Assembly (NCBI RefSeq): GCF_004365355.1
Contig: NZ_SODP01000003.1
Span: forward strand, 1,240,001 to 1,304,000
DNA length: 64,000 nt
Reading direction: 5' to 3'
Source: Kribbella pratensis
GTDB taxonomy: Bacteria; Actinomycetota; Actinomycetes; Propionibacteriales; Kribbellaceae
Shown: piece after piece, positions 16,924 through 25,958 of the stretch
Position numbering within the stretch: the stretch's first letter is position 1
Layout: the number at the start of each line of letters is the position of its first letter
Notes under the pieces: generated by a model
Database searches by the model: none
The model's input: only the letters and a program-made list of their open reading frames with translations
Told to the model about the DNA's origin: nothing
Program-made: the position numbers and the translations under genes

Positions 16924-17589
16924 ATGGGGATTCAGATCGCGCCTAGCATCCTGACCGCCGATTTTGCCCGCCTGGCTGACGAGGCTGCTGCGGTGTCGAA
17001 CGCGGACTGGCTGCATGTCGACGTGATGGACAACCACTTCGTGCCGAATCTGACTCTCGGGATGCCGATCGTCGAGTCGCTGGCGAAGGCGACCGACTTG
17101 CCGCTCGACTGTCACCTGATGATCGAGGACCCGGACCGCTGGGCGCCCGGGTACGTCGAGGCGGGCGCTGCGAGCGTCACGTTCCACATCGAGGCCTGCC
17201 GGGCGCCGATCCGGACCGCGCGGGAGATCCGATCCAAGGGAGCGCGGGCTGCAATGGCCCTCAGGCCCGCGACGCCGATCGAGCCCTACGAGGACCTGCT
17301 GCCGGAACTCGACATGATCCTGATCATGACTGTCGAGCCCGGCTTCGGCGGCCAGAAGTTCCTCGACATCTGCGTACCCAAGATTCGCCGCACCCGCCAA
17401 CTGCTGGACAAGCACGGCCTGGACCTGTGGATCGAGATCGATGGCGGTGTCTCGGCCGACACCATCGAGCGGTGCGCCGAGGCGGGCGCCGACGTGTTCG
17501 TGGCCGGCTCGGCCGTCTACGCGGCGGACGACCCCAACGCGATGGTCGACAACCTACGCACGCTCGCTGAGCAATCCACCGGCCGGTAG
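16924..17589 (+). CDS. rpe: Ribulose-phosphate 3-epimerase
   Basis: 221 aa from ATG 16924; an in-frame open stretch upstream covers the tandem repeats and is not used. It starts IAPSILTADFARL and has HVDVMDNHFVPN (His31, Asp33), DCHLMI (His64) and EIDGGVS, the metal and catalytic residues of the TIM-barrel epimerase that interconverts ribulose-5-P and xylulose-5-P. The 3' end overlaps the convergent MFS gene by 36 bases. Confidence 0.96.
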   Translation: MGIQIAPSILTADFARLADEAAAVSNADWLHVDVMDNHFVPNLTLGMPIVESLAKATDLPLDCHLMIEDPDRWAPGYVEAGAASVTFHIEACRAPIRTAREIRSKGARAAMALRPATPIEPYEDLLPELDMILIMTVEPGFGGQKFLDICVPKIRRTRQLLDKHGLDLWIEIDGGVSADTIERCAEAGADVFVAGSAVYAADDPNAMVDNLRTLAEQSTGR

Positions 17590-18855
17590 CTCCGGCCCGA
17601 CGGGCGCCGTTGACTCCGCCGTCGACTCCGCGTCCGAGTGTCGCCGCGCCGGCGATTCCGCCCCTGAGTCCGACACTGAGTCCGACACGGAGTGCTGCGC
17701 CGGCGGCACGCGGAGCAGCAACACCACCGACGCGCCGGCGAGTACCGCGGCCAGCAGCCACACGTACCGCACGCCGAACCCCTCGATCACCGCACCCGAG
17801 ACAGCGGCCCCGATCGCCGCGCCGCCCATCGCCGCGCTGCCCATCCAGCCGAACACCTCGGTCCGCGCCACATCCGGCGTCAACGCACCGAGCCGCTCGT
17901 ACAGGGCGCCGATCGCCGGCGCCAACGTCAGCCCCGCCACAAACAACGCAATCCCCAACGACACCGACGACCAAGTCGCGAACACGCACAACAGCATCCC
18001 CGCCGCCACCAGAGCAGCCCGCCGCCACAAGTACGACGTACGCCGACCAGGCAATGCACCCGCGACAGCGCCACCGACGAGGCTGCCGAACGCCCAGACG
18101 GCCTCGAAGATCCCGGCGATCAGCCGTTGACCGTGCTCGTCCGCGAACGCGACGATCCCCAGCGAGATCCCGTTGAACGAGGTCACCCAGAGGCCGAACG
18201 CGAGGATCAACGGCAACCGATACCGATGCCAGAGCAACTGCCGCGCAGTCACCTTGGTGTGGTGATCGTGCGGGATCGGCTTGGGTTGTCGAAGCGCATA
18301 CCACCAGATGAAGACCGCTGACATCGCCGCCGCGAGGAGCACGCCGAGTCGTGGACTGGCCACGCTCACAGCCGTCGCGCCGAGCATCGGCCCGACCATG
18401 AACAGCAGCTCCTGCGCCGTCGCATCCACGGAGTACGCCGTCCGCAGTGCCGGGCCCTGCACCACCCGAGGCCAGGCAGCGCGCAACGTCTGCATCACCG
18501 GAGGCACCAACGCACCCGCGACCACCGCCAACGCAGGCAGCAACCGATGCAGCCCGGCCGGTAGCAACGCGATCGCGACCAGCGCCACACTCCAGGCGAT
18601 CCCGGTCACCAACAGCACGCCCCGCGGCCCGCGCCGATCCGCGGCCCGCGACCACATCGGACCGGCAATCGCCGTGCCGATCGAGTACGCCCCGGCCACC
18701 ACACCGGCCCAGCGGAACGAGCCACTGGCGTCCTTGGCGAGAAAGGCGATCGGCACCATCGTCGCGAGCATCGGCAGCCGCGCGAGCAGCGAAGCCACCA
18801 GCAGTGACATCACGCCGCGTGCTCGCCACAACTCTCGGTACCCGGACAACTCCAT
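17554..18855 (-). CDS. MFS transporter
   Basis: 433 aa with about 12 membrane helices. It begins MELSGYRELWRARGVMSLL; a Met three codons upstream (18864) is possible. Motif-A-like WSRAADRRGPRGVL lies between helices 2 and 3. A Ser/Asp/Glu/Ala-rich tail of about 50 residues after the last helix is low complexity (DSVSDSGAESPARR). The frame stays open far upstream to 19620, but that part is a shadow of the HAD gene. Substrate unknown; drug efflux or sugar transport are both possible. It overlaps rpe convergently. Confidence 0.85.
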   Translation of the reverse strand: MELSGYRELWRARGVMSLLVASLLARLPMLATMVPIAFLAKDASGSFRWAGVVAGAYSIGTAIAGPMWSRAADRRGPRGVLLVTGIAWSVALVAIALLPAGLHRLLPALAVVAGALVPPVMQTLRAAWPRVVQGPALRTAYSVDATAQELLFMVGPMLGATAVSVASPRLGVLLAAAMSAVFIWWYALRQPKPIPHDHHTKVTARQLLWHRYRLPLILAFGLWVTSFNGISLGIVAFADEHGQRLIAGIFEAVWAFGSLVGGAVAGALPGRRTSYLWRRAALVAAGMLLCVFATWSSVSLGIALFVAGLTLAPAIGALYERLGALTPDVARTEVFGWMGSAAMGGAAIGAAVSGAVIEGFGVRYVWLLAAVLAGASVVLLLRVPPAQHSVSDSVSDSGAESPARRHSDAESTAESTAPVGPELPAGGLLSERA

Positions 18856-18912
18856 GCCCCGCATTCTTGCCGCCTCCACCGACAGTTTCCGCCCGGCCAC
18901 TACGATGAGCCG

Positions 18913-19704
18913 GTGAGCGAGCACAAACCGGTCGAGAGCTGGCTGACGGACATGGACGGCGTGCTGGTGCACGAGGAGCGCGCGATCCCCGGAGCCGGCG
19001 AGTTCATCGCGGCGCTGCAGGCGTCCGGGAAGAAGTTCCTCGTCCTCACCAACAACTCGATCTTCACGCCGCGCGACCTCCATGCCCGTCTGCTTGCCGC
19101 CGGCATCGACATCCCGGAGACGGCGATCTGGACCAGCGCGCTCGCGACCGCCCAGTTCATGGACGACCAGCGTCCGGGCGGCACGGCGTACGTGATCGGC
19201 GAGGCGGGCCTGACGACCGCGCTGCACGAGATCGGGTACGTCCTGACCGACCGCAACCCCGACTACGTGGTCCTCGGCGAGACCCGGACGTACTCGTTCG
19301 AGGCGATCACCAAGGCGATCCGGCTGATCACCGGCGGCGCGCGATTCCTCGCGACCAACCCCGACCCGACCGGCCCGTCGCAGGAGGGCCCGCTGCCCGC
19401 GACCGGCTCGGTGGCCGCGCTGATCACCCGGGCGACCGGTGTCGAGCCGTACTTCGTCGGCAAGCCGAACCCGCTGATGATGCGCAGCGCGCTGAACCGG
19501 ATCGAGGCGCACTCCGAAACCAGCGTGATGATCGGCGACAGAATGGACACGGACATCATCAGCGGACTCGAGGCGGGCCTGCGCAGCGTGCTCGTGCTGT
19601 CCGGTTCGACCGGCGAGCACGAGGTCGAGCGGTTCCCGTACCGCCCGACCCGGATCGTCGAGTCGATCGCCGACGTCGTACCGCTGGTGACCGCCCTGGC
19701 TTAG
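18913..19704 (+). CDS. HAD-IIA family phosphatase (NagD-like)
   Basis: 263 aa from GTG 18913. The HAD nucleophile motif is LTDMDGVLVH (Asp13, Asp15), motif II is LTNNS, and the acidic motif is MIGDRMDTDI in the C-terminal third; the cap type is IIA. The members dephosphorylate small phosphorylated metabolites such as sugar phosphates or UMP. It is divergent from the MFS gene with a gap of about 50 bases. The exact substrate is not predictable. Confidence 0.88.
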   Translation: MSEHKPVESWLTDMDGVLVHEERAIPGAGEFIAALQASGKKFLVLTNNSIFTPRDLHARLLAAGIDIPETAIWTSALATAQFMDDQRPGGTAYVIGEAGLTTALHEIGYVLTDRNPDYVVLGETRTYSFEAITKAIRLITGGARFLATNPDPTGPSQEGPLPATGSVAALITRATGVEPYFVGKPNPLMMRSALNRIEAHSETSVMIGDRMDTDIISGLEAGLRSVLVLSGSTGEHEVERFPYRPTRIVESIADVVPLVTALA

Positions 19705-19731
19705 GGCCCTGGCTTAGGGCACTGAGTCGGA

Positions 19732-20484
19732 CTAGCAGGTCAAGGTGCGGAAGCCGTACCCCTGCGCCTTGAGGGTCTTGAGGATGAGCGGCAGCGCGGC
19801 GATGGTCTGACTGCGGTTACCGCCGCCGTCGTGCATCAGGATCACCGAGCCGCTGTGGACGTTCTTGATCACGCGCTGGACGATGGCCGTCGTGCCCGGC
19901 TTGGTCCAGTCGCGCGAGTCGACGGTCCACACGACGAGGTCCTTGCCCAGCGCCTTCGCCCGTTGCTGGACGGCTGCGTTCACCGCGCCGTACGGCGGTC
20001 GCAGGCAGCCCGGCGTACTGCCGATCTGTGCGCGGATCGCCTGGTCTGTCGACATGATCTGCTGCCGGAACGCAGTTGCGCTCAGCTTGCGCAGGTCAGC
20101 GTGTGTCCAGGTGTGGTTCTCGACGCTGTGGCCGGCGTCGTGGACGCGCTTGGTCAGCTCGGGATGCTTCTGGATGTTCTGCCCGACCTCGAAAAACGTC
20201 GCCTTCGCGTCGTACTTCGCCAGGATCTCGAGCACCTTCGGGGTGTACTCGACATCGGGGCCGTCGTCGAAGGTCAGGACGACGTACTTGGTGGGTAGCG
20301 GAGTCTTGGTCGGCGTGGCCGTGGCTGTGGCCGTCGCCGGGGCCGCGGCAGGCGGTGCGGGCGTGGCTGGTTTGGCGGGTGACTTCGCGGCCGCGACCAC
20401 GACCGTGCCGATCACCGCGCTCACCAGCATCATCATCGCCAGACCGATCATCCGGTTCCCGGCGCGCGTCAAGCGAACATCCAT
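19732..20484 (-). CDS. Polysaccharide deacetylase (NodB domain), paralogue 1
   Basis: 250 aa. An N-terminal signal/anchor helix (12-33) is followed by an Ala/Pro/Thr-rich linker to about residue 65. The carbohydrate esterase 4 domain has TFDDGP (71-76), HSVENHTWTH (119-128) as metal-binding motif, RPPYG and a C-terminal LMHDGG. It is predicted to remove acetyl groups from wall or exported polysaccharides outside the membrane. A second copy lies just upstream on the same strand (115-base gap). Confidence 0.9.
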   Translation of the reverse strand: MDVRLTRAGNRMIGLAMMMLVSAVIGTVVVAAAKSPAKPATPAPPAAAPATATATATPTKTPLPTKYVVLTFDDGPDVEYTPKVLEILAKYDAKATFFEVGQNIQKHPELTKRVHDAGHSVENHTWTHADLRKLSATAFRQQIMSTDQAIRAQIGSTPGCLRPPYGAVNAAVQQRAKALGKDLVVWTVDSRDWTKPGTTAIVQRVIKNVHSGSVILMHDGGGNRSQTIAALPLILKTLKAQGYGFRTLTC

Positions 20485-20599
20485 GCGTCCCCCAGGGCGG
20501 TGGGTGGCTCACTCCTCCCGTCCACCCTGGGCACGATCCCGCCGAAAGCCAGCGCCCACGCCGCTGCCGCGTCAACAAGTAACGAATACCGGACGCCTG

Positions 20600-21310
20600 T
20601 CAGTGACACCACAACGGGTAGAAGAGATATCCCCGCGCTTTGAGCACCTTCAGGATCTTCGGAAGCGCAGCGACGGTTTGACTCCGATTGCCGCCGCCGT
20701 CGTGCATCAGGACCACGGATCCGCTCCGCACCTTCGCCAGGACCCGGCGCACGATCACCGATGTACCGGGCCGGCTCCAATCAGCCGGGTCAGCGGTCCA
20801 GAGTGTGAGCTTCTTGCCGAGCATGGCAGCTCGTTTCGCGACCACGCGGTTCGTCGCGCCGTACGGCGGTCGCAGGCACCGCGGGGTGTAACCGGTCTGT
20901 GCCCGGAGGTAGCGGTCGGTCGTGCGGACCTGGTACTTGAACGTGGCCCAATTGACCTTGGTGAGATTCGGGTGCGACCAGGAGTGGTTCTGCACGCTGT
21001 GGCCGAGCTGATCGACCCGCCGGGTGACGGCCGGGTACCGCTTGACGTTCTGGCCGACCTCGAAGAACGTCGCTCGGACGTGGTAGGCCTGAAGGATCTT
21101 CAGGATCTGCGCGGTGTAGCGCGCGCTCGGTCCGTCGTCGAAGGTCAGATAGACCCACTTCGGCTTCACCGCCTGCCTCGCCGGCTGCCTTGTCGCCGTG
21201 ATGTGTGCGGTCGGGGCGGGTGGTGGCTCGGTGCTCACCGTCAGGCCCAGCATCGCTGTCAGCCCGACGGCGAGCACCGCCGAGATCGTCGATCGAGGAT
21301 GTCTCACCAT
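20600..21310 (-). CDS. Polysaccharide deacetylase (NodB domain), paralogue 2
   Basis: 236 aa with a signal peptide of about 25 residues. The CE4 motifs are TFDDGP (56-61), HSVQNHSWSH (104-113), RPPYGATN and VLMHDGGGNRSQT. The end (GGNRSQT, ALP-IL-LKA-GY) is nearly the same as in the neighbour gene, so the two are tandem duplicates that have diverged most in the linker. Extracytoplasmic action on N-acetylated glycans is inferred. Confidence 0.9.
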   Translation of the reverse strand: MVRHPRSTISAVLAVGLTAMLGLTVSTEPPPAPTAHITATRQPARQAVKPKWVYLTFDDGPSARYTAQILKILQAYHVRATFFEVGQNVKRYPAVTRRVDQLGHSVQNHSWSHPNLTKVNWATFKYQVRTTDRYLRAQTGYTPRCLRPPYGATNRVVAKRAAMLGKKLTLWTADPADWSRPGTSVIVRRVLAKVRSGSVVLMHDGGGNRSQTVAALPKILKVLKARGYLFYPLWCH

Positions 21311-21410
21311 AACCCCCAGCCATGGTCGGCCCGGCCGCCGGGCCCGACTCCATAGTGGCCCTCGGCAACCATTTACGCCAGGCCCCGCGGCCCGCGCGAT
21401 CGCGACCCGC

Positions 21411-22070
21411 TCAGCCGTGATGTTGTTCGTAGTGGGCCACGGCGTCCGCGGTTCGGCCGGTGCCGTAGGCCAGGAGTAACTCGGCCAGGGCCGGTGACTC
21501 CGGAGCGATGGCGGCGGCTGCCCGCTGGAGCTCGTCGGTCGACGCGACCTCGCGCAGCAGGTCCTGGATCGCTCTCACGATGGTCCGGGCCGGGACGGCG
21601 CCGTCGTTGGGTGGCATCACGGCCGCGGCGGGCCAGGCGGATTGCGTGCCGGACGCAACATGCGCCCCGGCGACCCCTGGCGGCTGAGCTCCGAGCCCTG
21701 GCGGAGTCGCGTACGGCGGTGTGCCGCCTTGGGCCGGCGACTGCGTGGTCGGTCCGGAGGTGGTGAGCGCGCCGTTCGTCGCCCGGATCCGGTCCACCGC
21801 GTCTGGAATGTCAAACTCCTGGATCTCATGGGTGATCACCAGGTCGGCGAGCTCCGACGCGGCGCGCAGCCGTGACATCACCGCCGGGTTGCCGATCTTG
21901 ACCCGCTGGGCGCTGACCAACTGCGACAGCATCGGCGCTGACAGTCCGATCACCTGCGCGAGCCCGCCTTGGGTCAGCCCGAGCGGAGCCAGCACGCGTC
22001 GTACAGTCTCCCCGAGCGGCTCGCCGTACAGCTCGATCTGCTGCTGGATGTTGTGCGCCGTCTGGTCCAT
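21411..22070 (-). CDS. XRE-type HTH regulator with Pro/Gly-rich linker
   Basis: 219 aa from ATG 22070; the frame is open to 22202, but that stretch lies across the divergent promoter. The N-terminal HTH is about 22-68 (VLAPLGLTQGGLAQVIGLSAPMLS). A flexible Gly/Pro/Thr-rich linker (about 105-160) leads to a small helical C-terminus (RTIVRAIQDLLREVAS). It is divergent from the VWA protein gene. The gap holds two inverted repeats, one of them directly after a TTGACA box, so it probably represses that gene and itself. Confidence 0.8.
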   Translation of the reverse strand: MDQTAHNIQQQIELYGEPLGETVRRVLAPLGLTQGGLAQVIGLSAPMLSQLVSAQRVKIGNPAVMSRLRAASELADLVITHEIQEFDIPDAVDRIRATNGALTTSGPTTQSPAQGGTPPYATPPGLGAQPPGVAGAHVASGTQSAWPAAAVMPPNDGAVPARTIVRAIQDLLREVASTDELQRAAAAIAPESPALAELLLAYGTGRTADAVAHYEQHHG

Positions 22071-22097
22071 CGGTCTACCCCTTCCACCGCTATCGCA

Positions 22098-22128
22098 TCG
22101 CGATTGCAAACATCTTCGCACTTGCGAA
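22098..22128. promoter_or_regulatory. Operator-like repeats near the regulator start
   Basis: GCGATTGCAAA (22100-22110) is the inverted copy of TTTGCAATCGC at 22160-22170. TTCGCA-CT-TGCGAA (22115-22128) is a perfect inverted repeat. Both lie between divergent genes for an HTH protein and a VWA protein. Confidence 0.55.
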
Positions 22129-22153
22129 CAGAGATTTCCAGCCAGGATTCGAC

Positions 22154-22182
22154 TTGACATTTGCAATCGCAAACTGTCAGGG
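22154..22182 (+). promoter_or_regulatory. Promoter with overlapping operator for the VWA gene
   Basis: TTGACA at 22154-22159 is a good -35 box. TTTGCAATCGCAAA (22160-22173) fills the spacer that follows, so a bound repressor would block RNA polymerase. The -10 box is not clear. The coding start is ATG 22214. Confidence 0.55.
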
Positions 22183-22213
22183 TTTGCGGCAGCGAATTTC
22201 ACTGGAGGACACG

Positions 22214-24328
22214 ATGACGACTCACCAGGGACACCGCCGCCGCCCCGCGGTGTGGGCGCTCCTCGCCATCACACTGACCGGCGTGCTGGCCGGGCTGACG
22301 ACCGGATCCGCCGTGGCCGACCCTGCTCCGTCCGGCGGCAAGCTCGTCCTGGTGCTCGACTCGTCCGGCTCGATGAAGGAGCCGGCCGGCGACGGGCAGA
22401 CGAAGATCGCCGCAGCCCGGACCGCCCTGACCCAGGTGGTGACCAAGCTCCCGACGGCCGCCGAGGTCGGCCTGCGGGTGTATGGCGCGACCGTGTTCAA
22501 ACGCACCCAGCCCGGTGCCTGCACCGACACCCAGCTGACCGTCCCGATCGGCACGAACAACCGGCCCCAGCTGCAGGCCGCGATCGCGAAGTACAAGCCG
22601 TATGGCGAGACTCCGATCGGCTATGCGTTGCAGCAGGCGGCCAAGGATCTCGGCCCGGTCGGCCAGCGCACCATCGTGCTGGTGTCCGACGGCGAGGCCA
22701 CCTGTGCGCCGGATCCCTGTGTGGTGGCGCAGTCGATCGCCAAGCAGGGCATCGAGCTGAAGATCGACGTGGTCGGGTTCCGCGTCGCCGGGAAGGCCCG
22801 CACGCAGCTGCAGTGTGTCGCTCGTGAGGGCCGCGGCGACTACTACGACGCCGACTCGACGCTCGACCTCGAGGCCGGCCTGGATCGGCTTTCCACCCGA
22901 GCCTTCCGCCCGTTCCGCATCTCCGGTACGCCGGTCCACGGCGGACCGCAGCAGGAGGGCGCGCCAACTCTTGCCCCGGGCCACTACTCGGACACCTTCG
23001 GCAACGACCAGACCGCGAAGTACTACCTGCTCAAGCGGACGATGGCGAACTCCACGCTGCGCGCTGGAGTCAGCTTCCGGCGGCCTTCGGGCGGCAGCTT
23101 CGTGCTCAAGGCCGAGGTTTTCGTGAAGACCATCGGTGGTGAGAACTGTGGCTGGAGCTATCCGCTCGCGTTCGACGGGGATCAGGGCATCGCGACCGGC
23201 GCCGCCTCCAGTTGGACCGGTGACTACCCCAAGGGCTGCTCCACCGACGATCAGTTGGTGCTGACGGTCTCCGCCGGTGACGCCTTCCGCGAGATGAAGG
23301 GCGTTCCGTACGAGCTGCGCGTGGACGAGGAGCCGCCGGTCGAAGCCACCACTCAGCTGCCGCCCGAAGCCGATGACCCGACCTGGACGCCGATGCCGGG
23401 TGTCACTCCGCGGGCGATCGTTCCAGGCTCGAGCTTCGCCGATGCGCCGCTCATCACCCCGGGCAGCTTCAAGACGACGCTGATGCCCGGCGAGGTGCAG
23501 CTCTACCGGATCAAGGCCGACTGGGGCCAGCGCATCCAGGCGCAGGCGACGGTGCCGAAGCTCGGGGCGGCGACCGCGAAGGCGATCGACGGGATCCGGT
23601 ACCTCGACATGGGGCTGATCTCACCGCTGGGCGAGGACGTCATCGCCACGTTCGCCAAGCAGGTGCCGGGCAACGTCGGCCGGCGTGGGGTGCTGACCAA
23701 GGACGGGGTCGTCAAGGCGAACACGACCAAGGAGATCCGGTACCTCAACCGCGACGGCGCGAACACCATGGACAAGGGCACGGCGGTGCCCGGTGAGTAC
23801 TACATCGCGCTCTCCGTGACGCGCAAGGACGACGACAAGCCGTTCGCCATCCCGATGACGCTGACCGTCGCCCTGGAAGGCACGGCCGGGACGGGCAAGC
23901 CGACATACGTCGACGGCGCGACTCCTGTGTCGGGCGACTCGATCACACCGACGCCGACTGCGCAGCCATCGGCCTCGGAGACGCCCGGTGACGGCAACAA
24001 GACTGAAGCCGGCGGTCCGATCCAGGGCGGCGCGGACTCAGGCGACGGCACTCCCGTCGGCCTGATCGCGGGCCTCGGTGGCGGGGGCGTGCTCCTGCTG
24101 CTGATCGGGGTGCTCGTCGTACTCCGTCTCCGCGCGAAGCCTGCCGCCGCGCAGGCCACCGGGACCTCGCAGCACGGGCAGCACCAGTACCCATCGCAGT
24201 ACCCGAACCAGGGAAGCTACCAGCAGTATCCGAACCAGGCTGGCCAGCCGCAGTACCCGAACCAGGGTGGCCGGCAGCCCTACCCGAACCAGGGCGGCCA
24301 GCCGCCGCAGCAGCCGCCGCACCGTTAA
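22214..24328 (+). CDS. Surface-anchored von Willebrand factor A domain protein
   Basis: 704 aa with a signal peptide (cleavage near SAVAD, about residue 35). The VWA domain starts KLVLVLDSSGSMKE; the metal-site residues Asp49, Ser51 and Ser53 are present. A long middle region of beta-type sequence follows. A single membrane helix (616-638) then precedes a cytoplasmic Gln/Tyr/Pro/Asn-rich tail with YPNQ repeats. Orientation is predicted VWA outside. Function unknown; metal-dependent adhesion or signalling at the membrane is plausible. A terminator hairpin follows. Confidence 0.85.
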   Translation: MTTHQGHRRRPAVWALLAITLTGVLAGLTTGSAVADPAPSGGKLVLVLDSSGSMKEPAGDGQTKIAAARTALTQVVTKLPTAAEVGLRVYGATVFKRTQPGACTDTQLTVPIGTNNRPQLQAAIAKYKPYGETPIGYALQQAAKDLGPVGQRTIVLVSDGEATCAPDPCVVAQSIAKQGIELKIDVVGFRVAGKARTQLQCVAREGRGDYYDADSTLDLEAGLDRLSTRAFRPFRISGTPVHGGPQQEGAPTLAPGHYSDTFGNDQTAKYYLLKRTMANSTLRAGVSFRRPSGGSFVLKAEVFVKTIGGENCGWSYPLAFDGDQGIATGAASSWTGDYPKGCSTDDQLVLTVSAGDAFREMKGVPYELRVDEEPPVEATTQLPPEADDPTWTPMPGVTPRAIVPGSSFADAPLITPGSFKTTLMPGEVQLYRIKADWGQRIQAQATVPKLGAATAKAIDGIRYLDMGLISPLGEDVIATFAKQVPGNVGRRGVLTKDGVVKANTTKEIRYLNRDGANTMDKGTAVPGEYYIALSVTRKDDDKPFAIPMTLTVALEGTAGTGKPTYVDGATPVSGDSITPTPTAQPSASETPGDGNKTEAGGPIQGGADSGDGTPVGLIAGLGGGGVLLLLIGVLVVLRLRAKPAAAQATGTSQHGQHQYPSQYPNQGSYQQYPNQAGQPQYPNQGGRQPYPNQGGQPPQQPPHR

Positions 24329-24340
24329 TCCAGTGCATGC

Positions 24341-24372
24341 CCGCCCGGATCACCGCTTGGTGTTCCGGGCGG
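24341..24372. terminator. Hairpin after the VWA gene
   Basis: Arms 24341-24354 and 24359-24372 pair with two mismatches around a 4-base loop, 12 bases after the stop. They lie before the kinase gene, so the kinase may have its own promoter. Confidence 0.65.
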
Positions 24373-24415
24373 TGGGTTTCCGGGCGTGGGCGGTTGGGGC
24401 GGTAGGTTCTGGCGG

Positions 24416-25909
24416 GTGGAGGCGTTCGCCGGGCGGTATCAGCTGATCGACCTCGTCGGGACCGGAGGCATGGGTTCGGTCTGGCGGGCGTGGGACCTGC
24501 GGCGGGCCGCGTACGTGGCGGCGAAGGTGCTGGGACAGCACGATGCGGCGACGCTGCTGCGGTTCGTGCGGGAACAGTCGCTGCGGATCGAGCACCCGCA
24601 CGTCGTGGCTCCGCACGGATGGGCCGCGGACGACGACAAGGTCGTGTTCGCGATGGAGCTGGTTCGGGGCGGGTCGGTCGCGACGCTGCTCGGCGATCAT
24701 GGTCCGTTGCCTCAGTCGTACGTCGCCGTGCTGGTTGATCAGCTGTTGCACGGGCTGTCCGCGGTGCATGCGGCCCGCGTCGTACATCGGGATGTGAAGC
24801 CGGCCAATCTGCTGCTCGATGCCACTGGTACCGGACTGCCGCGTCTGCGCCTGTCGGACTTCGGCGTCGCCGGCCTCCTCGACGAACCGCGCATGACCCG
24901 CCACAGCACGATCCTCGGCACGCCCGGGTACCTCGCTCCGGAACAGGTGGCCGGCGCGGACCCGGACCCCCGCCAGGACCTGTACGCCGTCGGCGCCGTC
25001 ACAGCCGAACTCCTCACCGGCGAGCGCCCCGGCACAGCTGGCCAACTTCCGGACCTCGACGGGGCCCTGGGCGAGTTCGTCCGTCGCTTGACGGCGAAGA
25101 ACCCATCCGAGCGCCCCGACTCCGCAGCCTCCGCCGGGCGCCTGCTGGCCGCGACCGGCGCCGTACCTCCCCCAGGAACCGAGCCATGGGCCCGAGACCC
25201 CGACGCCCCCGAGGTCTTCGACCAGCTCCCACCCCTCCCACCGAACTGGACCTCCTCCGGCTCACGCACGCACCAACCACCCCCAACACCCAGCACCTCG
25301 AACTGGACCCCTGGCAGCCCCCGCGCCCACCAGCCGTCGCCAACACCCAGCGCCTTGAGCTGGACCCCCGACAGTTCGCGCGCCCACCAGACGTCGCCAA
25401 CACCCAGCACCTCGAACGCGGGATCCGGGCAAGCGGCCGCGCAAGCCGCTACGCGCGGTGTCGCCGCACCCCTTGTGGGCGAAGCTTCCACCTCCCAGCC
25501 GCCGGCTGACGAGCCACCGCTGCACCCGTCTGGAGCCCCCGCGGCGGGGACGCGGCTGCGTTCGTCTGGTGCTGCCGCGGCGGGGACGCCGCTGCGTTCG
25601 TCTGGTGCTGCCGCGGCCGGGACGCCGCTGGGCTGGTCTGGTGCTGCCGCGTCAGGGATGCCGGTGGGGTCGTCTGGAGCCGCTGCTGCCAGGGCACCTG
25701 CGAGCTCGCCTGCAGCTGGCATGCCTGCTTCTGTGGGTGAGGTCGCTTCTGGTTCCTCGGAGAGGGTTGTCGCTGCCGGTGTGCCGGCACGCGTGAATGC
25801 AGTCGCGTCGGCTCCTGCTGGGGCGCGGGTTCTGCGGGTGGTTGCGGTTGGGTGTTTTGTGGGGGCGGTCGCGTTGTTGGGGAGTGCAGCCTGGTTGCTG
25901 TTCCGGTGA
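24416..25909 (+). CDS. Membrane-anchored Ser/Thr protein kinase with repeat-rich linker
   Basis: 497 aa from GTG 24416; GTG 24386 is an alternative. It has a full Hanks-type kinase domain: glycine loop VGTGGMGSV (14-22), Lys37 in VAAKVL, HRDVKPAN (124-131), DFG (148-150) and APE (174-176). Residues 260-455 are low complexity, with three 19-residue THQPPPTPSTSNWT-like units and then four 12-residue SSGAAAAGTPLR units. A C-terminal membrane helix is followed only by LFR, so no sensor domain lies outside. Substrates unknown; the neighbouring VWA protein is a candidate partner. Confidence 0.9.
   Translation: MEAFAGRYQLIDLVGTGGMGSVWRAWDLRRAAYVAAKVLGQHDAATLLRFVREQSLRIEHPHVVAPHGWAADDDKVVFAMELVRGGSVATLLGDHGPLPQSYVAVLVDQLLHGLSAVHAARVVHRDVKPANLLLDATGTGLPRLRLSDFGVAGLLDEPRMTRHSTILGTPGYLAPEQVAGADPDPRQDLYAVGAVTAELLTGERPGTAGQLPDLDGALGEFVRRLTAKNPSERPDSAASAGRLLAATGAVPPPGTEPWARDPDAPEVFDQLPPLPPNWTSSGSRTHQPPPTPSTSNWTPGSPRAHQPSPTPSALSWTPDSSRAHQTSPTPSTSNAGSGQAAAQAATRGVAAPLVGEASTSQPPADEPPLHPSGAPAAGTRLRSSGAAAAGTPLRSSGAAAAGTPLGWSGAAASGMPVGSSGAAAARAPASSPAAGMPASVGEVASGSSERVVAAGVPARVNAVASAPAGARVLRVVAVGCFVGAVALLGSAAWLLFR
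25254..25700. repeat. In-frame minisatellites in the kinase gene
   Basis: Three 57-base units between about 25254 and 25420 encode the Thr/Pro/Ser repeats. Four 36-base units between about 25550 and 25700 encode SSGAAAAGTPLR-type repeats. Unit length is always a multiple of three, so copy changes keep the frame. Confidence 0.75.
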
Positions 25910-25958
25910 GGGGTAATTCACGGGAACAGGTCGGGTGGGGCGTGGAAGACTGTCGGTG

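Noticed and set aside
18856..19620. Upstream extension of the minus-strand MFS gene
   Set aside because: It is the reverse shadow of the HAD-IIA gene; the MFS protein normally starts near MELSGYRELW.
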